From contig NC_057823.1 of assembly GCF_910594005.1 (NCBI RefSeq), positions 95,404,015 through 95,468,014 of the forward strand: 64,000 bases of DNA. The letters are read 5' to 3'. This document shows positions 22,433 to 34,197 of the stretch, piece by piece (the stretch's first letter is position 1; each line of letters starts with the position of its first letter). The DNA comes from Cervus elaphus. Its lineage: Eukaryota; Chordata; Mammalia; Artiodactyla; Cervidae. The notes under the pieces were generated by a model that was not told the DNA's origin, made no database searches, and worked only from the letters and a program-made list of their open reading frames with translations. The position numbers were made by a program, and so were the translations under genes.

Positions 22433-23573
22433 ATAGATCGCTCGTGGGAAGCTGCTGTTAGCACAAGGAGCCCAGCTCCGTGCTCTGTGCTGGGCTGGAG
22501 GGCGACATGCAGAGGGGGCAGGGAGGCCGGAGGGAGGGGTCACATGTTCCACACAGAGCCCACTCACACCGTTGTGCTGCAGAAGCTAGCACCGCATTGC
22601 AAAGCAGTTATACTCCAGTTTTTTTTTTTTACAAAAATGACAGAGAACTCACAGGCACCACTGAGTTCTATTCACAGCTGTATCCAGCATCAAAAGGGTA
22701 TGAGAACCGTGTTGACTAGGATACCTCTGACCAAGCATAGCCTCTAGTGTTCCTCTTCTTCCTCCAGGGAGAAGCCAGTGGTTTGCAGCTTGAGCAGGTG
22801 AGAAATCTGACAAGTCTGAGAGGCCCAGGACAAAGAGTGGTCGGGCTTGTTTGCTTTTATGCTTCCAGGTCATTTCATTGCCCAGAAACAACTTGTTCTA
22901 CTGTGTAAGGTATTCAGCAGTCCTACCACCTGGCTATGTCCAGGGTCGAGGTACAGAGATGCTTACGATGACACACTTTTGTGATCTGCTTGATCACAAA
23001 AGTGATCTTATGTGTATTTATGTGTCTTTAAGTGGTCTTCCACTTATGTGTATTTAGTGGTTCTCCATAGATCGGTCTAGTCACAGCCTGTTTTATAAAT
23101 TAATAAGCAGAATGTGTAGTATATGATTCAGTTTTTGTAAAATGAAAAGAAGCATCCTGGGTTCTAAGAAAAACTGAACCGAAGTCTCATTATTGTGTGT
23201 GATATCAGGGTATGGTGTAAAGGGTACTGGGATTCTATTTGGAATTGCAAAATAATTTTGTGTCTGAAAAAGCATCAGATTCCCTCCCTGCTGGAACTCT
23301 TCATTGAGTCTGTATAAGAAAGCCATCCTTCTGTCGTTACCCTGACTCTTTACTGTGGTGCAGGAACCATTTACTCATGACCCCGAGTCACATTATAAAC
23401 TTCTCTACTCTTAACAGGACTTTGAAGGGTACCATGGCCCATTGCTTCTCTCTGATTTCTTGGCCTTCTTCTGTATTTGGAAAAAAAAAAAAAAGGACTG
23501 GATAGGCCCATCACTCTTACTGGTGTGGCAAGATCAAATTTTGAGATATTAGCCAGGGTCCAGCCTCCTCTCT
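22433..23573. other. Intergenic sequence with hairpins
   Basis: No gene recognised. ORFs of 79-140 codons start in the SINE and have no protein features. Two hairpins (22974-23004 and 23029-23046) are noted separately. A-run at 23480-23494. Confidence 0.4.
22974..23004. repeat. Perfect 13-bp inverted repeat with 5-nt loop
   Basis: CACTTTTGTGATC (22974-22986), loop TGCTT, then GATCACAAAAGTG (22992-23004). A smaller hairpin, TAAGTGG-tctt-CCACTTA, follows at 23029-23046. No known element was recognised around it. Confidence 0.9.
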
Positions 23574-23771
23574 GGGGCTTCCCTGGTGCCTCAGACAGTA
23601 AAGAATCTGGCTGCAATGCAGGAGACCCAGGTTCGATCCTTGAGTTGGGAAAATCCCCTGGAGAAGGGAATGACTACCCACTCCAATAGTCTTGTCTGGA
23701 GAATTCCATGGACAGAGGAGACTGGAGGGCTACAGTCCACGGGGTCACAAAGAGTCGGACACAGCTGAGCA
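23574..23771 (+). mobile_element. Bov-tA SINE
   Basis: Begins GGGGCTTCCCTGGTGCCTCA with the tRNA-like head (AGGTTCGATCC B box-type block), then the Bov-A unit to GGACACAGCTGAGCAAG. Confidence 0.9.
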
Positions 23772-24939
23772 AGTACCTACCGGTGACTTCCTCTCCTATG
23801 CAGTCAGTAGCAAGCATTGCTTCAGAGAACATGTGGGGTTTTATACCAAGAATACAAAAAGAGAATAAGCAGTCAGTGCTTCATTTTGAATCTCTAAAAA
23901 TAAAATCTCACCCTCACTACAAAGAAAATAATCTATATAGACAAGGGTTTTGATATTCAAGTTTCCTTTGAGCTGCAAGAGGCCAAGCCCCAAAGGAATT
24001 TGGACATAGGGTTTGTGCTGTAGACAATAGAATGGAAAGAAATTGGGGAACAAGTCACGGTGCCCTATCCTAGGGACTAGATAAAGGTTATCTAGGCTAG
24101 GGGAAATAGTTACCTTGAAGAAAAAGCAACAGCAGAATACAGACATGAGACTTCAGCTCCAGTCCCAACATCTAGGAGAGAAAGGAGGTGACTGAGCTTC
24201 CTGTCGTTTCAGAGATTTGAGAGTATAGTCATCATTCTAGGTGTTTAACAACCAGAATAGCACAAAGATTGGCCAATTAGAAGAGATAGCCAATCAGAGC
24301 AACCGATCATTCTGGAGTGTGTGTTGGCTAAATAACAGATTGGACAGAATGCAGTGATGCCTGATTTCCATTCGAGAATTCATGGTGGCAGAAGCCTTGT
24401 GTATGCATTTCACTGGACAGTGTCAAGAGAGGAATAAAATAAATGAGCTAAGGCATGAGAAGGCATAAGATACCTCTTTGGGTTTCTCTCAGGCTTCCAG
24501 CCATATGGTGACAGCTGGAAGTGTGCAGCCCCAAGGGGGCTTAGAAGTGGCTGAGAGGCCCAATGAACTCTAAGAAGCTTGAACCCATGTTAGGAGCTCA
24601 GGCAGTAGCAGAAGTCATGGGCATAACGTCCAATTTCCAAAGGGTAGGCAAGACAATTTAAATAGCAGCTGATGCCAGCAGAGAATAGAGAATGCCTATT
24701 GACCACACACCCGCACACCCTGTCAAACCCTCTCTGAAATTTCTGCGTCATTCAGGGGAGAAAATAGAGAAAGGCAGAGTCTTATAATTGCCCAAGTTTG
24801 GACTTAAAATAGCTGAGCAATAGTTTTACTATGTTCTTGGGAACAAGTACAAATTACTTGTATTTGATCAGGTTTTGTTCATTTAGACAGCATTGTGGAT
24901 TTGTGATAAACATTACATTTATGTACTGATAAATAAGGA
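23772..24939. other. Intergenic sequence, CCAAT-bearing segment
   Basis: No gene recognised. Around 24270-24300 two CCAAT motifs occur close together (GGCCAATTAG and AGCCAATCAG), a feature seen in promoters and LTR U3 regions. No other support. Confidence 0.35.
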
Positions 24940-25160
24940 TGTACTTTACCCACTGGGTGCCTAATCAGGTGTGCGTGTGCGCTGGTGCTTATGCACTTGT
25001 TTATAAAACCCAGGTGTCAGCTGAGGGGCCCACATCTCTTTGCAGCTCTAATTAAATCTGCTCCCTTGCTGTCCACTGTGCGGTGAGACTGCATTTCTGT
25101 TCCAGCCTCTCCAGAAAATACACAAGAAGTAGGACGCCGCTCTGCTAGAGCAGCACATTT
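24940..25160 (+). mobile_element. Possible LTR fragment (U3-R-U5-like)
   Basis: A TATA box (TATAAAA, 25002-25008) is followed 43 bp later by ATTAAA (25051-25056) and then by a CT-rich CTCCCTTGCTGTCC block. This spacing matches the TATA, R and U5 layout of class I retroviral LTRs. No terminal repeats, primer-binding site or retroviral coding sequence were found. An ordinary unrelated sequence is possible. Confidence 0.3.
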
Positions 25161-25797
25161 CTGCATCAGTGGTTTCAGACATTGGAAGTGGTAGAGATGT
25201 CCTGTGGGATGGAACTCTCATGTGTAAAAAATGGTGAAAGCAGGATCACCCTGACTAAGCAGAGAAGAGGGACCAGGAAGCAACTCGGGGCATCTGTCTG
25301 GAGTATCTTCATGGAATAAGAACATAAAGAATGTAAAGAACATAATTTTGAAAACCATTGCTCTATCCGTGCCACTGGATATGTTACAGAGAGTGTATTA
25401 ATGGGTGGGGGTGCTATCAATCTTAAAGGCCTAGGTTTAATTCCAAATGGAATGGGAAATTTGTGCATAGAATGTTTCTAATTATGTCCCTTGGGCTTAT
25501 AACTTCACCTGAGTCCTTCCCTTGCTGGATTTAAAGGAGAAGTGAAAGTTTTACTCTGGCATATGCGGACCATCCTGTCAGCTCTCTCAGAAGAACTTGC
25601 CATATTTCACTCATTCATGTATTCATGTACTCATTCACTCATGCAACATATGATTATGCTTTCACCAAGTACCAGGCATAGTGCTTAGAAACAGTTTCCC
25701 GGCTCTCTTGACCATGACATCCTTACATGAATCCTTGGGACTATAAGTGCTTTTGCCTTTTCAAGAGCAGAACAAGCTGAGAATGTTTGGGTATGTT

Positions 25798-26110
25798 TCT
25801 GTTGTTCAGTTGCTAAGTCATGTCCGACTCTTTGCGATCCCATGGGCTGCAACATGCCAGACTGCTCTGTCCTTCTCTGTCACCCAGAGTTTGCTTAAAT
25901 TCATGTCCATTGAGTCAGTGATGCATGCAAAGAGGCTTGTGTAAATCAGTGAAGCTATGAGCCATGCTTTGCAGGGCCACCGGAGAAAGATGGGTCATAG
26001 TGGAGAGTTCTGACAAAACGTGGTCGACTGGAGAAGGGAATGGCAAACCGCTCTAGTATTCTTGCTGCAAGAACCACATAACAGTATGAAAAGGCGAAAA
26101 GTGGATGTGC
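25798..26110. mobile_element. BovB LINE fragment with internal inversion
   Basis: The left part (25798-25925) is the BovB 3' end in minus orientation (GTTGTTCAGTTGCTAAGTCA... to CATTGAGTCAGTGATG). The right part (about 25926-26110) is an internal BovB region in plus orientation (GAAGCTATGAGCCATGC, TGGAGAAGGGAATGGCAAAC). The two parts face opposite ways, as produced by twin priming. No ORF survives. Confidence 0.75.
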
Positions 26111-27129
26111 TTCTAACAGTGTTTAAATTCTTGAAGCTCTTAGGGCATTTAGTCCCTTTTGGAAAGATAAACCGGAAAACTCAGAATATCTACAGCTTGT
26201 GTAGGTTATCACGTTCACATAAAGAAGGATTCTGGTCTAAAAACACAGGGACACAAGGATTATATCACTGATCAAAACAGGTAGGCCAGCAGAGACCCTC
26301 AAAAGCATTTCTCTTTGCTGATTAATTGGATCATATGCTATTTAAAAATGCAACCATGCCCTAGACCTAGACTCCTGGGTAAATTGTGATGAATTGTGCA
26401 TAAGTATCTTTAAAAATATCTGGCACTTTATGTGTATCAAGTTATACACATAGTTAGATTGACTATTTTCTGCTGGGTTCATTATGAAATGAGGAGTCTG
26501 TCCCATCTCCACCTTCTTATCTTTCAGTATTTGGGCTTCATTTTATTTCCATATCTTTAAATCATCTTATTTTCCTTTTTGTTGATTTTTCACTTTATGC
26601 ATTATCCAGCCTAAAAGCCTCTAATTTTCTTTAACCACCACTGCACTCCAGCCATGTACAGTACTTTCTGTCTCTCTATACAGTTATATCACAACCCTAC
26701 TTAAACACCTATTCAGTGTTTACATGATTCGATCATGTAAAGTCTTTTCACCTCTGAGGCATATTGTTTACTATGATTTACTTTCCCCTTCTTCTGCACT
26801 CTGTCATGTGTGTTCTCTGCTTACTTTCCTATATGTTTATCGCCAGTTCATCTCAAAATTCTCCGTGATTTATCTAAATCTCCTCTCCTCTGGTTATGTT
26901 CAAGTGCATCAACACATCCGTCTGTCTTATCTTCCTGGGGATGTTCTTCCAGAGCCCTCCTGGTCTATCCTCTTGGGACAGGACTCTCTTTGTACCTGAT
27001 GCATCTGGGAAGCCTTCTTCATCATCAGAAGGTCTCTTCACCATCATCTTAAGTTGGAGCCTGTTTCCTGGATTCTATCTCTTCTCTCTTCTTGTTATTT
27101 TCCCTTGTGTTTATAGAGTACTGTTTAAA
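26111..27129. other. Intergenic sequence, no feature recognised
   Basis: Several 60-90-codon ORFs at 26724-27135 overlap in two frames and have no recognisable domain. The segment is pyrimidine-rich on the plus strand. Confidence 0.35.
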
Positions 27130-27640
27130 ATATAGTCCTGAAAAAGGGCACATATCTGAAAATACCTTAGATCTACCCTCACATTTCAGTAAGAATTTAG
27201 TTGGATGTGTAATTTCACATTGGAAAAAATAATTTTCCTTGGAAAACTGTAAACATTGCTCTAATGTGATACTACTGGCAAAAGTTTTGTTGACGAGTTC
27301 AGAGTTATTTATGATTCCTGTTGTTTGTTATTTTTTCTTTCTGGAGGTCTTACATTTTCTTTTGAGAATTATCCCCAGTATCCTGAAATTTCACAGTGAA
27401 GAACTTTGGTGTCCATTGTACTGGGCATTACATATATCTTTCAATCTGAAAACTCATGCCCATCAGGAAATCTGAAGGACAGTCTAGAAACTCATTTCCT
27501 TCCCATCAATATTTCTTGTTCTCTCTTTGTAGGACTTCTGTCTATTATTTGGATGCTAGACCTCCTGGACTGGTCATTTTTATGCTCTGGGCTTATTTCC
27601 CATTCATGATTTTATCTCTCAGAGTCCCAAGTATCTTATC
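27130..27640 (-). mobile_element. HAL1/L1M ORF1 relic
   Basis: The plus-strand order CTGAAATTTCACAGTG, ACTTTGGTGTCCATTGTACTGGGC, AATCTGAAAACTCATGCCC and TATTTGGATGCTAGACCTCCTGG mirrors the conserved ORF1 region. The same segment in the intact L1 lies at about 55440-55650. Ancient and frame-broken. Confidence 0.5.
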
Positions 27641-27979
27641 CTTAGTAGTTGCTCTGCAAATGATGGCTCAGTCAGACAAAACTGAAGGAGTCCATATTAA
27701 GAAAATTCTCTCCTGCTGGGATGCCCTCCTTCTCTACTTCTGTATCGTATTTTTGACATTCTGTCACTCTGCCTTTCCTCCAAGATCTGAGCTGTGTCCT
27801 CTCCTGATTCTTCTACTATTTCCCCACGGTACTTCAGTGCATCTATTATTTACCTATGTGTTATATGTTTTAGTGCTTATATGGATTCTATATGAGCTTA
27901 GATTGCAAACTCTTGAAAGGCAGGGACCTAGTCATATATCTTTGTGTACCACCTACTACCCACATATTATCTCAAAAAT

Positions 27980-28052
27980 CTAACTCAGTGCCCACCACTG
28001 CCTAGTTCTTAATAAATGTCTGTTGAGTGAATACATAAATGAAAGAAAGTGA
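27980..28052 (+). mobile_element. L2/MIR 3'-end relic
   Basis: The ending CTTAATAAATGTCTGTTGAGTGAATACATAAATGAA is typical of L2/MIR 3' termini. Confidence 0.5.
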
Positions 28053-28289
28053 TGAAATGATGTATTTTATAAATCAGGTCACAGAAATTCCAGGTAGCTA
28101 AGGAATGACTTCAGCCAGTGAACAACCATGACCCCCAACGGCTATAGATTAAAAAGAAAAACTGTTTAATTTCAACCAAGAAAGAATGCAGAAAAAATAG
28201 GCCTATAAAATATGATGAAAGATAGGGCCTCAAAGTTATTATTTCTGAGTTTCAAAACATAGCAGCAGCAGTTATTTTAAAAAGCCAGT

Positions 28290-29925
28290 TGAAAGCTTAG
28301 CTAAGAAGGTGAAAGATCTGTACTGTGAAAACTATAAAACACTGATGAAGAAAATTGAAGATGACACAAATAAATGAAAAGATATCTGATGATCCTGGAT
28401 TGGAAGAATAAGTATTGTTAAAATATCCATACGACCCAAAAAAATCTATAGATTTAATTCAATCTCTATCAAAATACCCATTACATTTTTCACAGAACTA
28501 GAATAAATAGTCCTAAAATTTACATGATGGTGGTGGTTTAGTCACTAAGTCATGTCCAACTCTTAGGACCCCGTGGACTGTAGCCCACCAGGCTCCTCTG
28601 TCCATGGGATTGCTATTTCCTTCTCCAGGGGATCTTCCCAACCCAGGAATTGAACCCAGGTCTCCTGCATTGCAGGCAGATTCTTTACTGACTGAGCTAC
28701 GAGGGAAGCCCCAGAAAACCCTGAATAGCTGAAGCAGTCTTAAGAAAAAGGAACGTAGCTGGAGGTAAGTTGCTCCCTGACTTTAGACTAAACTACAAAG
28801 CCACAGTAATTAAAGCAATTTGGAAGGACAAGTTACTGAATGAAAGAAAGTATTTGCAAATGATATGACCAGTAAGGGGTTAATATCCAAAAAATATATA
28901 TATAAGTTTATACAACTCATATCTAAAAAAACTCAATTGAAAAATGAGCAGAGGACCCAAACAGATATTTTTCCAATGAGGACATTCAAATGGCTAACAG
29001 GCACATGAAAAGATGCTCAATATTGTTGATTATTAGAGAAACGCAAAATAAAACCACAATGAGATATCACCTCACACCTGCCAAACATCAGAAAGCCTAC
29101 AAATAACAAATGTTGGAAAGAATGTGGAGAAAAGGGAACCTTTGTACGCTGTTGGTGGGAATGTAAATTGGTACAGCCACAATGGAAAGTGTTATAGAGA
29201 TTCCTCAAAAAAACAACATAGAACTACCATACGATTCAATAATTCTACTTCTGGGTTAATAGACCAAAAAAAAAAACATCTAAAAACATCTAAAAACACT
29301 AAAAAAAACATCTAAAAACACTTATTTTGAAAATATATAGGGACCCCAATGTTCAAAGCTGCATGTTGAGATATAAAAGCAACCCAGTGTCCATCAACAG
29401 ATGACTGGATAAAGAAGACGTGGTATATATACACAACGGAATACTATTCAACCATGAAAGAGAATGAAATTCTGTGATTTGCAACAAGATGATGGACCTG
29501 GAGGTCCATGTGAGATATGCCTGGTGAAATAAGTTAGGCAGATAAGGACAAATACTCTAGGTTATCACTTATGTCAGATCTAAAAAAAATAGCATAAATG
29601 AATATATATGACAAAACATAAACAGAGTCACAGATATAGAGAACAAACCACTGGTTACCAGAGAGGAGAGGGAAGGCATGGGGGGCAAGATAAGGGTATG
29701 GGATTAAGAGATACAATTACCATATATAAAACAAATAACTACCACATATAAAATAAATAAGCAACAAGATCATATTGTGCAGCATATGGAAGTATAGTTA
29801 TTGTTTTATAATAACTTTAAATGGAATATAATCTGTAAAAATTTTGAATCACTATGCTATACACCTGAAACTAATATCACACTGTGAACCAACTGTATTT
29901 CAATTAAAACAAAGTTAAATGCCAG
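28290..29925 (+). mobile_element. Old L1 ORF2 3' part and 3' UTR, SINE-interrupted
   Basis: Plus-oriented L1 from the RT C-terminal region (GAAAACTATAAAACACTGATG) through the C-terminal domain to the 3' end. Recognisable blocks are AACCACAATGAGATATCACC, TGTTGGTGGGAATGTAAATTGGT and GGAATACTATTCAACCATG, with a terminal ACACCTGAAACTAATATCACACTGT...CAATTAAAACAAAG. All frames carry many stops. A Bov-tA SINE splits it at 28527-28712. Confidence 0.85.
28527..28712 (-). mobile_element. Bov-tA SINE inside L1
   Basis: Minus-oriented tRNA SINE whose head (GGGGCTTCCCTCGTAGCTCAG) lies at the right end. It sits between the L1 blocks AAAATTTACATG and AAAACCCTGAATAGC, which are contiguous in L1. Confidence 0.9.
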
Positions 29926-30065
29926 TTGAGTAATTATTTTTCCCCATCATGTATATACATAAATCTAATTTTAATCCTATTTGGCATTGATTCAGGCAGA
30001 GTTATTCATTGTATTTGAGGAGAATATATAATCAGTAAGGTTATATATATATATATATAAAATCT

Positions 30066-30302
30066 CGCCTGGAAAATCCCATGGATGGAGGAGCCTGGTG
30101 GGCTGCAGTCCATGGGGTCACTCAGAGTTGGACACAACTGAGCGACTTCACTTTCACTTTTCCCTTTCATGCATTGGAGAAGGAAATGGCACCCCACTCC
30201 TGTTCTTGCCTGGAGAATCCCAGGGACTGGGGAGCCTGGTGGGCTGCCGTCTATGGGGTCGCACAGAGTCAGACACCACTGAAGCGACTTAGCAGCAGCA
30301 GC
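30066..30302 (+). mobile_element. Bov-A2 SINE
   Basis: Two Bov-A monomers separated by GCATTGGAGAAGGAAATGGC, ending in AGCGACTTAGCAGCAGCAGCA. A (TA)n tract (about 30041-30058) abuts its left end. Confidence 0.9.
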
Positions 30303-30533
30303 ATGTGTGGTAAACCTTAACAGAGTTCTAGAGAGGACTGTAAGTAAACTGTGAATTTTAATTTTATTTAAGGGAATAGAATTGCTTTATGAAATAAAGG
30401 ATGGAACAGTGTGAAAAAGAAAATGGCTATCCTGGCTCTGTCACAGTACTGTGTCAGTGTAGCTACAAGAGATATTTTGGGCATCACCATAAAGCACTGT
30501 TGCGGGAGATCCAAGTGTGATTTTTCTGCTGAC

Positions 30534-30753
30534 TATGACAGGCTTCCCTACTAGCTCAGACAGTAAAGAATCTGCCTGCAGTGCGGGAGAACTGGGTTCG
30601 ATCCCTGGGTTGGGAAGATCCCCTGGAGAAGGAAATGGCAACCCACTCCAATACCCTTGCCTGGAAAATGCCATGGATGGAGGAGCCTGGTAGGCTACAG
30701 TCCATGGAATTGCAAAGAGTTGGACATGACTGATCAACTTCACTTTATGACAG
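30534..30753 (+). mobile_element. Bov-tA SINE with 8-bp TSD
   Basis: The SINE spans 30542-30745, between copies of TATGACAG at 30534-30541 and 30746-30753. The tRNA head (GGCTTCCCTACTAGCTCAGAC, GGTTCGATCCC) is well kept. Confidence 0.9.
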
Positions 30754-31289
30754 TGCGAGCTGAGGTCTGAATGTGTAATTGTTTCCAGAGTGTACATGGG
30801 GTGTGATTCATTGACCTTTCAGCTAAGTAGACGCAATCAAAAGTGGTATATTGATTTAATCAGAAGAAAGACTTTGTCAGCAAGTAAAAGCCTTAAACCT
30901 AAAAATAATTCTTAAGTATGCAAAAACATCCCTGAAACACAAATGGGCAGAGCACTGCATCTGTTGGCTCACACCAGAACTGTGTCCGTGCTGCCAAAGG
31001 GAGAATTCAGGAAATCATCAAGGTGAAGCCAGACAGTAAAAAAAAAAAAAATCAAAATGCAAACTGGCTTTCCTTAGGTTCTGCTGAGCAGGACTTCTTA
31101 TCTGAAATGCCTACATAATTTTTTCAAGATTTATCTCTAATTTGTATCCATGGAAATGCTTTTTTGACTTTGTCTAATTCTTCAGATATAATTTTTTCTT
31201 GCTTAGCTATTATATAAGGCTTTGGAGCCTTTGAAGCCTATCCATCTGGTATCCTAAAAATAGCTCCATATTGTTGCAACCCTACTATG

Positions 31290-31450
31290 TGACAACCATC
31301 ATATATGTATACCTCATTAGTCCTGATAACATCTCTAAGAGAAAGATTTTATCAGACCCATATTACAGACAAGGAAACCCAAGCCAGAGAGATTAAATAA
31401 TCTGGCCAAGGTCATGAAACCAGTGAGTTTCTAAGTAAATATTGGAACAT
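31290..31450 (+). mobile_element. MIR SINE relic
   Basis: The CATATTACAGACAAGGAAACCCAAGCCAGAGAGATTAAATAATCTGGCCAAGGTCATG run is a clear MIR core match. The polarity is judged from this block alone. Confidence 0.7.
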
Positions 31451-32635
31451 GGGCCCAAAGTTAATCCCCGTTAAAATGCTATATTGCTACATTCATGTCA
31501 TTATAATATAAAAGAGGTGTTGGTTATTGGTTCACTGTCAGCAGATGCAGCACTGTGATTTTATTATCCAGGAGATCAGCCATTTTACTGTGCACAAATT
31601 TTTGCAACCAAAAGATGCAATGTTGTGGATGTCTGGCAGAGGCAGGGATAGAACTGTAGTTGTCAAGTTGGCAGTTATGGGGTTTATGACCAATTCCCTG
31701 TGTGTTGGGCCTAGTGGGACACACAGAATACTGAAACATCCAGCCCTCTTCCTTGGTAAGCTAAACAGACATTGTTTCTTTGAAAAATTCCCTCGTTCCC
31801 CAAGCATTTCACCAGTGGCAGTTGAAATGACTTTAGGTGGGCCACTGACCCCTAAATTAAATAATATTGAATCTCAAAGAGAGATGTATTCCCTTTTCTG
31901 TCTTTCCAGGGACCATCAAGAAGAATGGCTCAGCTTGATGCTAGCATGCTTTTTAAAACTCCTGCTAATCTCTTTTGCCAATGAAGTGAAAGCAGGTATT
32001 TGATTCAGAGGCTTTGGCAAGCAATAGAGCATTTATTTTATTAGTAGCTTCTATTTAGAACAGTTGATGTTGTGACAGTGATATAAATTGTCCATTCTAA
32101 ATGAATTCAGGCTAAAAAGTGAGTCAAATGAAGTAATGATATTTTATAAAATAATAATACAGACACATGGTGATAATACATGTTAAAAAAAAATAGTACA
32201 GTTATATGGCAAAATAGCCAACCCAGAACCTGAGTGACTGAAATACAACCTGAAGAGAATAGGCAGGGTCTCAGACAGCCCATCCTGCAGCAGGTCCTGA
32301 ATTAGACTCTGCTCCAGCTCAGTCGCAGGGCGAAGATGTCCCCAACTTCTTCTACAAAGATGAACAAGTAGGAAGTCCTTTTTTACAGAAGAGAAATTGT
32401 GCATTAAAAAAAAAATTAATCGTGTAAGCCTTGCTCGCGATAATTAGGTGCTGTCATAAATAGAGTGACCAATCAGTGACTTTTGTTCTAGGTAAACTAT
32501 AAATAACCTCTGGAAATGAGATGAAGTTGTTTATAAAAAGATAACATAACGAACCTTGACTTCAAAGTTCTACTAATTAAGAGCTTCATTTGAAGGGATG
32601 AAACCAGAATATGAAGGTAATACATGTCACAAGAA
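31451..32635. other. Intergenic sequence, no feature recognised
   Basis: A 158-codon ORF on the plus strand (31527-32003) has no recognisable domain, motif or repeat match, an unremarkable composition and an overlapping open frame on the other strand. I treat it as chance, but it is the longest ORF in the window not explained by a repeat or the L1 5' UTR. Confidence 0.35.
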
Positions 32636-32804
32636 GCAGCCTGCCAATGCAGGAGGTGCAGGTTTGATCCTTAAGTTGGGAAAATCCCCTGGAGCAGGAA
32701 ATAGCTATTCACTCCAGTACTCTTGCCTGGAAAATTCCACGGACAGAGGAGTCTGGCAGGCTACAGTTCATGGGGTTGCAAAGAGTCAGACATGACTGAG
32801 CACG
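32636..32804 (+). mobile_element. Bov-tA SINE, 5'-truncated
   Basis: Starts in the tRNA-derived part (CCTGCCAATGCAGGAGGTGC) and continues through the Bov-A unit to CATGACTGAGCACGCACAC. Confidence 0.85.
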
Positions 32805-33407
32805 CACACAACTAAGCAACTGAGGATGTTGTCGTAACTAAAGAACTAAAGACCTTCTTTAGTACAAATTCTCTCCCTTAGGATGCAAATATGGGGAACT
32901 TAATGATGGTCCTCCTACCCAGCATTAGCTGAGAATGTACATGCCATGTAAAGCAAACATCCTAGATCCCAACTTGGTGGTTTGATCCCGTCATCTGGCT
33001 TTAAACACCTTCTCCGTGCTGATCCTCCTGTGTCAGCTCCATCAGGGTGAGATTCTGTCTCTCTGCCGCGAGACCGTACGGTAAACAGTCCTGAATATGT
33101 GCTGACTGAATCAATGCAGGCTGCCACTTAAGCTCCTGATTCCCTATAATCATCCCAGGAAGAAATTGTCCCACAGTGTTTTGCACTCTTCCTCAGTCTC
33201 TAAAATAGACTCTCCAGAGCACGACATGATGTTACCTCCATGTATCAGGGTTGTCACTAGGAGAATTGAATAACTAAGGCATAGCAACACAAACACTGGC
33301 CTTCTCAGGTGCTGTGAGCCTCAGGAAGTTGGTTCCCTCACCAGCCCATGTGGATAAACCTTCCAGACTTTTGCCACTGCCTTTTAATATTTTTCTTTCT
33401 CTACCAT
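32805..33407. other. Intergenic sequence, no feature recognised
   Basis: Single-copy-looking sequence between a SINE and a BovB. No gene or RNA signal seen. Confidence 0.4.
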
Positions 33408-34042
33408 CAATGGCAGATAGATGGGGAAACAGTGGAAACAGTGGCTGACTTTATTTTTCTGGGCTCCAAAATCACTGCAGATGGTGATTGCAGCCATGAA
33501 GTTAAAAGAGGCTTACTCCTTGGAAGAAAAGTTATGACCAACCTAGACAGCATATTAAAAAGCAGAGACATTATTTTGCCAACAAAGGTCCATCTAGTCA
33601 AGGCTATGGCTTTTCCAGTGGTCATGCATGGATGTGAGAGTTGGACTATAAAGAAAGCTGAGCGCTGAAGAATTGATGCTTTTGAACTGTGGTGTTGGAG
33701 AGGACTCTTGAGAGTCCCTTGGACTGCAAGGAGATCCAACCAGTCCATCCTAAAGGGGGTCAGTCCTGGGTGTTCATTGGAGGGACTGATGTAGAGGCTG
33801 AAACTCCAATACTTTGGCCACCTGATGCGAAGAGTTGACTCATTGGAAAAGACCCTGATGCTGGGAAAGATTGAGGCAGGAGGAGAAGGGGATGACAGAG
33901 GATGAGATGGTTGGATGACATCATCGACTTGATAGACATGGGTTTGGGTGGACTCTGGGAGTTGGCGATGTACAGGGAGGACTGGCGTGCTGTGATTCAT
34001 GGGGTCACAAAGAGTCAGACACGACTGAGCGATTGAACTGAA
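33408..34042 (+). mobile_element. BovB LINE, 3' fragment
   Basis: Begins in the RT C-terminal region (frame with IDGETVETVADF, then YGCESWT-type motif written here as HGCESWT) and ends GAGCGATTGAACTGAAC. The frame breaks at a TGA at 33666-33668 and again later. It lacks the YADD catalytic box through 5' truncation. Flanking ACCAT(C/T)A copies may be a weak TSD. Confidence 0.9.
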
Positions 34043-34197
34043 CCATTATTATAAGACTGTCAGGTATCATTATTTTTCACTGTCAAAGTACCTGACTTCA
34101 ACAGCTTTCTTTAAAACTTCTAGAATGGCTGCTTCTAGATAACTAAGCTTATTAGAACTCTGGGATATGTAACTATTCAATATAAATAAATAAAACA

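Noticed and set aside
27456..27983. 175-codon plus-strand ORF with hydrophobic stretches
   Set aside because: Its first part is antisense to an ancient HAL1/L1 ORF1 relic. No membrane-protein family is recognisable and no conserved start context was seen.
33407..34000. 197-codon minus-strand ORF and similar ORFs at 39240-39863, 34664-34987 and 45955-46230
   Set aside because: These are antisense frames of BovB. The same peptide-like text recurs at every BovB copy, so it is a repeat artefact, not a gene family.
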